A stretch of 64,000 nt of DNA from Chromobacterium rhizoryzae (GTDB lineage Bacteria > Pseudomonadota > Gammaproteobacteria > Burkholderiales > Chromobacteriaceae): contig NZ_CP066126.1 of assembly GCF_020544465.1 (NCBI RefSeq), positions 1,674,001 to 1,738,000 on the forward strand, given 5' to 3'. A program made the position numbers and the translations under genes. A model generated the notes under the pieces. The model did no database searches and had not been told where the DNA came from. It saw only the letters and a program-made list of their open reading frames with translations. How positions within the stretch are numbered: position 1 is the first letter of the stretch; each line of letters opens with the position of its first letter. Positions 58,970-64,000 of this stretch are shown piece by piece.

Positions 58970-59679
58970 GGCTTGTCCTTGTCTGCTTGTTCGCGGGCGG
59001 CGCGCATGGCGGCGGCGCGCTCCATCGCCTTGCGGATCAATTCGTTCTTGTCGGCCGCCGGCGCGGGCGCGGCGGAAACGGCCGGCGCGGCGGAAACGGC
59101 CGGCGCGGCGGCGGGGGAGGGCGGCGCCGCATTCACCGCCGCGCGCTCGGCCAGGCGTCTGGCCTTGTCCGCCTGATCGCGCGCCTTGCGCGCCTGCCGC
59201 CGTTCATAACGGACGCGGGCTTGGGCGGCGCGGGCCATGAGCCGCTCGCGCTCGCCGTCGGCCGGGTCGGCCACCGGCTCCAGGTCGATGCAGTCCACCG
59301 GACAGGGCGCCAGGCACAGTTCGCAGCCGGTGCATTCGGCGGCGATGACGGTGTGCATCTGCTTGGCGGCGCCGACGATGGCGTCCACCGGACAGGCCTG
59401 GATGCACAGGGTACAGCCGATGCAACTGTCTTCGCGTATCACGGCCAGCGCGCGCGGCTTGGGCTGCGGGCCGTCGGCGGCGAAGGGAATGATGTCCCGG
59501 CCCAGCAGTTCCGCCAGCGCCCGGATGCCGTCGTCGCCGCCCGGCGGGCAGCGGTTGATCGGATCGCGGCCTTCCGCCAGCGCCTCCGCATACGGGCGGC
59601 AGCCGGCGTGGCTGCATTGTCCGCACTGGGTCTGGGGCAGTAGGGCGTCTATCCTTTCGACGAGTGTGATCACGGGCAT
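58966..59679 (-). CDS. RnfB-like ferredoxin
   Basis: 237 residues. The 4Fe-4S motif CGQCSHAGCRPYAEAL near residue 19 is the RnfB/Fis-type cluster. Two ferredoxin clusters follow (CIGCTLCIQACPVDAIVG and CTGCELCLAPCPVDCI). The hydrophobic N-terminal anchor of RnfB is missing, and the tail is Ala/Arg-rich with a duplicated repeat. The nth-rnfB pair is usual, but no other rnf genes are here. It may supply electrons to another enzyme. Confidence 0.88.
   Translation of the reverse strand: MPVITLVERIDALLPQTQCGQCSHAGCRPYAEALAEGRDPINRCPPGGDDGIRALAELLGRDIIPFAADGPQPKPRALAVIREDSCIGCTLCIQACPVDAIVGAAKQMHTVIAAECTGCELCLAPCPVDCIDLEPVADPADGERERLMARAAQARVRYERRQARKARDQADKARRLAERAAVNAAPPSPAAAPAVSAAPAVSAAPAPAADKNELIRKAMERAAAMRAAREQADKDKP
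59071..59106. repeat. 18-bp perfect tandem duplication in the RnfB-like tail
   Basis: Two adjacent identical 18-base units (59071-59088, 59089-59106) encode the hexapeptide APAVSA twice in the Ala/Pro-rich C-terminus. In-frame copy-number change would be tolerated. Confidence 0.85.
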
Positions 59680-59911
59680 GCTGTGGGATTCCGCTTCAAA
59701 AACCGCTAATTATCGACGCTAGGGGCCGCGGCTTCAACTCCCGGCGCGGACTAGGCTTCGGGAGGTCCTTGCCGGCGCGCGCGCTTGAAGCGGGGAATCC
59801 GGCGTCGCCGGGGGCGCGGCGCGCGATTTTCGTAAAAAACAAAGCGGCGGGGCTTGGAGCGGCGCGCGGGTGCGCTATGGTGAAAATACTCACTTTTCCG
59901 GACCGCCCGCC

Positions 59912-61801
59912 ATGAAAATCGCTCACAAAGCCGGCCTGATTTCCGCGCTGGTGCTGGCCGTGACCTTGTCGACCCTGTCCTGGATGCAATACCTGAGCGT
60001 TGCGGACAGCATACGCGCGGGTAAAGAGCAGGAAGTGACCCAGACCAGCCAGGTGCTGGCCGAGCAGATCGCCAATTGGTTGAACGGCAAGCTGGCTCAG
60101 ATCCAGCTGATGTCGGAGACCATAGACGCCGGTTTCAGCAACGAGCGCATTTTGGAGGTTTTCCAGCGGCCCATGCTCAAGAACGAGTTCAAGCTGGTGT
60201 TTGGCGGCTTGGACAGCGACGGCAAGAGAATCTCCAACGATCCGTCCTGGAATCCCCCGCCCACCTGGGACGCCCGCAAGCGGCCATGGTATCCGGTGGC
60301 CAAGGCGGCCGCCGGCGTCGGCCTGACCGATCCCTATCCCGACGCCGCGTCCGGCGAGATCCTGATTTCGGCGGTGGCCAAGCTGACCGACAAGGGCGCG
60401 TTCAAGGGCGCTTTCGGCGGCGACCTCAGCCTGAAGTCGGTTTCGGACGCGCTGAACACCGCCACCTTCAACGGCGCGGGCTACGCCTTCCTGCTGTCCG
60501 CCGACGGCAAAATCATCAGCCACCCGGACGCCAAGCTGAACGGCAAGAGCGTTGCGGAGTTGTTCGGCGGCAAAGCGCCGGCCCTGGACGGCAAGGTGCA
60601 GGAGGTGGAGGTCAACGAGCAGCGCCTGATGGTGGCGTTTCAGCCGCTGTCGCATCTGCAGCCGGCCAAGTGGCTGGTGGGCGTGGTGCTGGACGAGGGC
60701 AAGGTGATGGCCGAGGCCAAGCAGATAGGCTGGCGCGGCTTTTGGGGCGCGGTGATAGGCGTGCTGCTGAGCATGGTCATCCTCAGCACCCTGATGCAGC
60801 AGATCCTGCGGCGCCCCTTGCAGCAGCTCAAGCAGTCGCTGACCGAGCTCAACAGCGGCAACGGCGATCTGACGCGGCGCATAGACGAAAGCTCCCGCGA
60901 CGAATTCGGGGAGGTGGCGAAAGAATTGAACCGCTTCATCGCTTATCTGCAGCGGCTGATCGGCGATATCCGCCAGATTTCCACGCGCGTCCACCATGGC
61001 GCCGAGCAAAGCGCGGAAGAGGCGCAGCAGAGCAGCGGCGAGGCCAGCCGTCTGCAAAGAGAACTGGAGCAACTGGTGGCGTCCATCGGCCAGATGGCGG
61101 AGGCGTCCGGCGAAATGACGTCCAACGCCGGCGCGGTGGCCGAGGCCGCGAGGCAGGCGCACGAGGAAACCGGCAGCCGGATGGCGCTGGTGACGCAGTC
61201 CAGCCAGGCGATACGGCGTTTGGCCGACACCCTGGAGCAGACCTCGCTGTCCATGAACGAACTGGCCGAATTCAGCAAGAACATCGAATCCATCGTCAGA
61301 GTGATCACCGGCGTGGCCGAGCAGACCAATCTGCTGGCGCTGAACGCCGCGATCGAAGCGGCGCGGGCGGGGGAAATGGGACGCGGCTTCGCCGTGGTGG
61401 CGGACGAGGTGCGCAAACTGGCTTCGCAAACCCAGGAGGCGACGCAGGAAATCCGCAGCATGATTGAGCAACTGCAGCGCGGCGTGAACGAGGCCCGGGA
61501 CAAGATGGATGAAAGCCGCGATTGCGCCAGCAACACGGTGAAGGACGCCGAGCAGATCAGCGAGATGCTGACGCGCATCCGGGACGTGATCTCCGACATC
61601 AACGCCAAGAACAGCGACATCGCCGGCGCGGTGAGCCGCCAAAGCCAGATGACGCGGGACATCAACGACAGCGCGGGCAGCATTCAGCACATCGGCCAGC
61701 GTGTAAGCGACGCGGCGCAAGTGCAGTTGCGGCATTGCCAGGGCACCGCCGCCGACGTGGCCGAACAGGATGAGATGATCGCGCGCTTCCGGCTGGAGTA
61801 G
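59912..61801 (+). CDS. methyl-accepting chemotaxis protein with dCache sensor
   Basis: 629 residues from ATG 59912. Helix 1 (~8-29), a periplasmic dCache domain (~35-270), helix 2 (~276-297), HAMP (~298-350) and the signalling domain with hairpin tip EQTNLLALNAAIEAARAGE followed by GRGFAVVADEVRKLA. The sensor has R124, W126, Y127 and D171 in the places of the amino-acid-binding dCache motif, with Trp119 where a Tyr is usual. There is no C-terminal CheR-binding pentapeptide. Ligand possibly an amino acid. Confidence 0.93.
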   Translation: MKIAHKAGLISALVLAVTLSTLSWMQYLSVADSIRAGKEQEVTQTSQVLAEQIANWLNGKLAQIQLMSETIDAGFSNERILEVFQRPMLKNEFKLVFGGLDSDGKRISNDPSWNPPPTWDARKRPWYPVAKAAAGVGLTDPYPDAASGEILISAVAKLTDKGAFKGAFGGDLSLKSVSDALNTATFNGAGYAFLLSADGKIISHPDAKLNGKSVAELFGGKAPALDGKVQEVEVNEQRLMVAFQPLSHLQPAKWLVGVVLDEGKVMAEAKQIGWRGFWGAVIGVLLSMVILSTLMQQILRRPLQQLKQSLTELNSGNGDLTRRIDESSRDEFGEVAKELNRFIAYLQRLIGDIRQISTRVHHGAEQSAEEAQQSSGEASRLQRELEQLVASIGQMAEASGEMTSNAGAVAEAARQAHEETGSRMALVTQSSQAIRRLADTLEQTSLSMNELAEFSKNIESIVRVITGVAEQTNLLALNAAIEAARAGEMGRGFAVVADEVRKLASQTQEATQEIRSMIEQLQRGVNEARDKMDESRDCASNTVKDAEQISEMLTRIRDVISDINAKNSDIAGAVSRQSQMTRDINDSAGSIQHIGQRVSDAAQVQLRHCQGTAADVAEQDEMIARFRLE

Positions 61802-61828
61802 CGCTGGGACGGATAGGCGGGAGGCATG

Positions 61829-61858
61829 AAAAAGCCGGAGCCGCATGGCGGCTCCGGC
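61829..61858 (-). terminator. intrinsic terminator of acs
   Basis: GCCGGAGCCGC (61834-61844), loop ATG and GCGGCTCCGGC (61848-61858). Five A on the left give the T-run on the minus strand. Confidence 0.88.
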
Positions 61859-61874
61859 GCGGCGAATCCGGCGT

Positions 61875-63839
61875 TTATAGCGGCTGTTGCAGCTGTTGCA
61901 GGATTTGCGGGTTTTCCAGCGTGGACACGTCCTGGGTGATTTCCTCGCCCTTGGCGATGGAACGCAGCAGGCGGCGCATGATCTTGCCGGAGCGGGTCTT
62001 GGGCAGGTTCTCGCCGAAACGGATATCGTCCGGCTGGGCGATCTTGCCGATTTCGTGCGCCACCCAGTTTTTCAGCTCGGCCGCCACTTTCTTGGCTTCC
62101 TCGCCCTGAGGGCGAGCGCCCTTGAGCACCACGAAGGCCACCACCGCCTCGCCCTTGACCTCGTGCGGCTTGCCGACCACGGCTGCCTCCGCCACCAGCG
62201 GGTTGGCCACCAGCGCGGATTCTATCTCCATGGTGCCCAGGCGGTGGCCGGACACGTTCAGCACGTCGTCGATGCGGCCCATGATCCAGAAATAGCCGTT
62301 CTCGTCGCGGTTGGCGGAGTCGCCGGCCAAATAGTATTGGCCGTTGAACTCTTCCGGGAAATAGGTTTTCTTGAAGCGTTCCGGATCGTTCCAGATGGTG
62401 CGCACCAGGCTGGGGAAGGGCTTCTTGATCACCAGGAAGCCGCCGCGGCCCGGGTCCACCTGAGCGCCGGACTCATCGACGATGTCGGCCATGATGCCCG
62501 GCAGCGGCAGCGTGCACGAGCCGGGTTTGGTGGCCACCGCGCCCGGCAGCGGCGAGATCTGGATGGAGCCGGTCTCGGTCTGCCACCAGGTGTCGACAAT
62601 CGGGCAGCGGCCGCCGCCCACGGTTTCGTGATACCAGATCCAGGCTTCGGGGTTGATCGGCTCGCCCACGGTGCCGAGCAGGCGCAGGCTGGACAGATCG
62701 TGCTGCTTGGGCAGGTCCGCGCCCAGCTTGATCAGCGAGCGGATGGCGGTGGGCGCGGTGTAGAAAATGCTGACCTTGTGCTGTTCTATCATGCGCCAGA
62801 AGCGGGAGGCGTCCGGGTAGGTGGGCACGCCTTCGAAGATGACCTGGGTGGCGCCGTTGGCCAGCGGGCCGTAGCAGATATAGCTGTGGCCGGTGATCCA
62901 GCCCACGTCGGCGGTGCACCAGAACACGTCGTTGGGCTTGTAGTCGAACACCCAGCGGAAACTGTTGGCCGCGCCCAGCAGATAGCCTGCGCTGCTGTGC
63001 TGGATGCCCTTGGGTTTGCCGGTGGAGCCGGAGGTGTAGAGGATGAACAGCGGATCCTCGGCGTTCATCCACTCCGGTTCGCATTGTTCCGGCTGGCCGC
63101 TGACCAATTGATGCCACCACACGTCGCGGCCCTCGCTCCAGGCCACCTCGTTCTGGGTGCGCTGGTAGGCGACCACGTGTTTGACGCTGTCGCAGCCGTC
63201 CATCGCCAGCGCTTCGTCCACCGTGGCCTTCAGCGGCACGCTCTTGCCGCCGCGCAGGCCTTCGTTGGCGGTGATCACCAGCTTGGCGCCGGCGTCCTGG
63301 ACGCGGTCGCGCACCGCGCCGGCGGAAAAGCCGCCGAACACCACGGAGTGGATGGCGCCGATGCGGGCGCAGGCCTGCATCGCCACGACGGCCTCGATCA
63401 CCATCGGCATGTAAATCACCACGCGGTCGCCCTTGCTCACGCCCAGGCTCTTCAGGCCGTTGGCGAACTGGCAGACGCGGCGGTGCAGCTCGGCGTAAGT
63501 GACGCGGGTGACCGCGCCGTCGTCGGCTTCGAAAATCAGCGCGATGCGGTTGGCGTTGACCGCCAGGTGGCGGTCCAGGCAGTTGTAGGAAACATTGAGC
63601 ACGCCGTCGTCGAACCACTTGAAGAACGGCGCCTGGCTATCGTCCAGCACGCGGGTGAACGGTTTTTTCCAGGAGATCTGATCGCGCGCCAGATCGCCCC
63701 AGAACGACAGGTAATCGGCGTCCGCCTGCTCGCACAGCGTGTGGTACGCCTCGATGCCGGAGATCGTCGCCTTTTGGCGGAAATCGTCGGAAGGCGGAAA
63801 GCTGCGGGTTTCCTTGAGGACGGATTCTAGCGTGGACAT
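61875..63839 (-). CDS. acs: acetyl-CoA synthetase
   Basis: 654 residues. AMP-binding signature FILYTSGSTGKPKGIQHSSAG, VGWITGHSYICYGPL, DTWWQTETGSI, and the C-terminal PKTRSGKIMRRLLR with the lysine that is acetylated for control by Pat/CobB systems. It activates acetate via acetyl-AMP. A probable acetate permease gene ends 111 bases upstream on the same strand. Confidence 0.97.
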   Translation of the reverse strand: MSTLESVLKETRSFPPSDDFRQKATISGIEAYHTLCEQADADYLSFWGDLARDQISWKKPFTRVLDDSQAPFFKWFDDGVLNVSYNCLDRHLAVNANRIALIFEADDGAVTRVTYAELHRRVCQFANGLKSLGVSKGDRVVIYMPMVIEAVVAMQACARIGAIHSVVFGGFSAGAVRDRVQDAGAKLVITANEGLRGGKSVPLKATVDEALAMDGCDSVKHVVAYQRTQNEVAWSEGRDVWWHQLVSGQPEQCEPEWMNAEDPLFILYTSGSTGKPKGIQHSSAGYLLGAANSFRWVFDYKPNDVFWCTADVGWITGHSYICYGPLANGATQVIFEGVPTYPDASRFWRMIEQHKVSIFYTAPTAIRSLIKLGADLPKQHDLSSLRLLGTVGEPINPEAWIWYHETVGGGRCPIVDTWWQTETGSIQISPLPGAVATKPGSCTLPLPGIMADIVDESGAQVDPGRGGFLVIKKPFPSLVRTIWNDPERFKKTYFPEEFNGQYYLAGDSANRDENGYFWIMGRIDDVLNVSGHRLGTMEIESALVANPLVAEAAVVGKPHEVKGEAVVAFVVLKGARPQGEEAKKVAAELKNWVAHEIGKIAQPDDIRFGENLPKTRSGKIMRRLLRSIAKGEEITQDVSTLENPQILQQLQQPL

Positions 63840-63949
63840 AAACTTCTCCTGGATTAACGGTGTAGCGATGCCGCCGCTCCGGAACCGCTGGAGCGGCGCG
63901 GTGGGTTGTAAAGACAGGCCGACATCCTCGGCCCGGCCTTATGTCATTG

Positions 63950-64000
63950 TCAATGTTTGGAGGCGCCGGACGCGCCGATGCCGGTCATCGCGCGCACGAA
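63950..64000 (-). CDS. partial CDS, C-terminus of probable cation/acetate symporter ActP
   Basis: The last 16 codons and stop of a minus-strand frame, reading FVRAMTGIGASGASKH. E. coli ActP ends FVRSQTGFG..., as I remember it, and actP lies with acs in many proteobacteria. Only the end is in the window, so the call rests on this short tail and the neighbour. A weak hairpin (GGCCGA/TCGGCC near 63917-63933) may follow it. Confidence 0.6.
   Translation of the reverse strand, partial: FVRAMTGIGASGASKH

Noticed and set aside
1..64000. CRISPR arrays, insertion sequences, prophage genes or rRNA operons
   Set aside because: No regularly spaced direct repeats with spacers, no transposase or integrase motifs and no rRNA sequence were seen.

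Overview
The window looks like chromosomal DNA of a high-GC betaproteobacterium of the order Neisseriales, most like Chromobacterium or a close relative. The reasons are the gene orders thrS-infC-rpmI-rplT-pheS-pheT-ihfA-merR-tRNA-Pro, tgt-yajC-secD-secF and pcnB-folK-dNK-panB-panC-panD, a secreted modular chitinase, a FlgP/FlgT pair, a MutL with the endonuclease motif, and many small regulator/transporter pairs of a free-living soil and water bacterium. No prophage, insertion sequence or CRISPR array was seen. Genes are densely packed, often with 4-base stop/start overlaps.

Layout. 1-5.4 kb: regulator/exporter pairs (MocR with LysE; DUF1737-EamA-GlxA-like) and an isochorismatase-family hydrolase. 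5.4-7.4 kb: flagellar lipoprotein FlgP and H-ring protein FlgT. 7.4-9.7 kb: marR-MFS-ridA operon. 9.8-14.5 kb: sgrR, a small divergent gene whose product resembles SgrT, and a chitinase whose upstream region carries four phased 11-bp repeats and a lux-box-like dyad. 14.5-18 kb: metallo-hydrolase, mutL, dedA. 18-22.5 kb: secF-secD-yajC-tgt. 22.7-30.5 kb: translation block (tRNA-Val, thrS, infC with a probable AUA start, rpmI, rplT, pheS, pheT, ihfA, merR, tRNA-Pro). 30.7-38.2 kb: accessory region with a monooxygenase, an unknown 529-aa protein, a GNAT enzyme, an AraC regulator fused to an NTF2-like domain, a PuuB-like oxidase, a PotF-like binding protein, a cupin-AraC regulator and a second NTF2-like protein. 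38.4-41.1 kb: fabI, trxA, rho. 41.3-49.5 kb: Nudix hydrolase, membrane diguanylate cyclase, nadC, small membrane proteins, a HAD phosphatase, murB and a MATE pump. 49.6-50.5 kb: a candidate small RNA and a PolB-type exonuclease homologue that seems to have lost every catalytic acid. 50.7-55.5 kb: pcnB, folK, deoxynucleoside kinase and pantothenate genes. 55.7-64 kb: GFA protein, rraA, a DegQ-type protease predicted to be a lipoprotein, nth-rnfB, a dCache chemoreceptor, acs and the last codons of a probable actP.

Strongest leads. (1) An SgrR/SgrT-like sugar-phosphate stress locus outside the enteric bacteria, in the divergent arrangement known from E. coli and next to a chitinase. (2) A pseudo-exonuclease. 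(3) An unannotated small RNA with a sigma-70-type promoter and an intrinsic terminator. (4) Phased 11-bp repeats plus a lux-box-like dyad before the chitinase gene. (5) Two diverged copies of a palindromic intergenic element in opposite orientation. All family assignments come from reading motifs and gene order; no database search was run.
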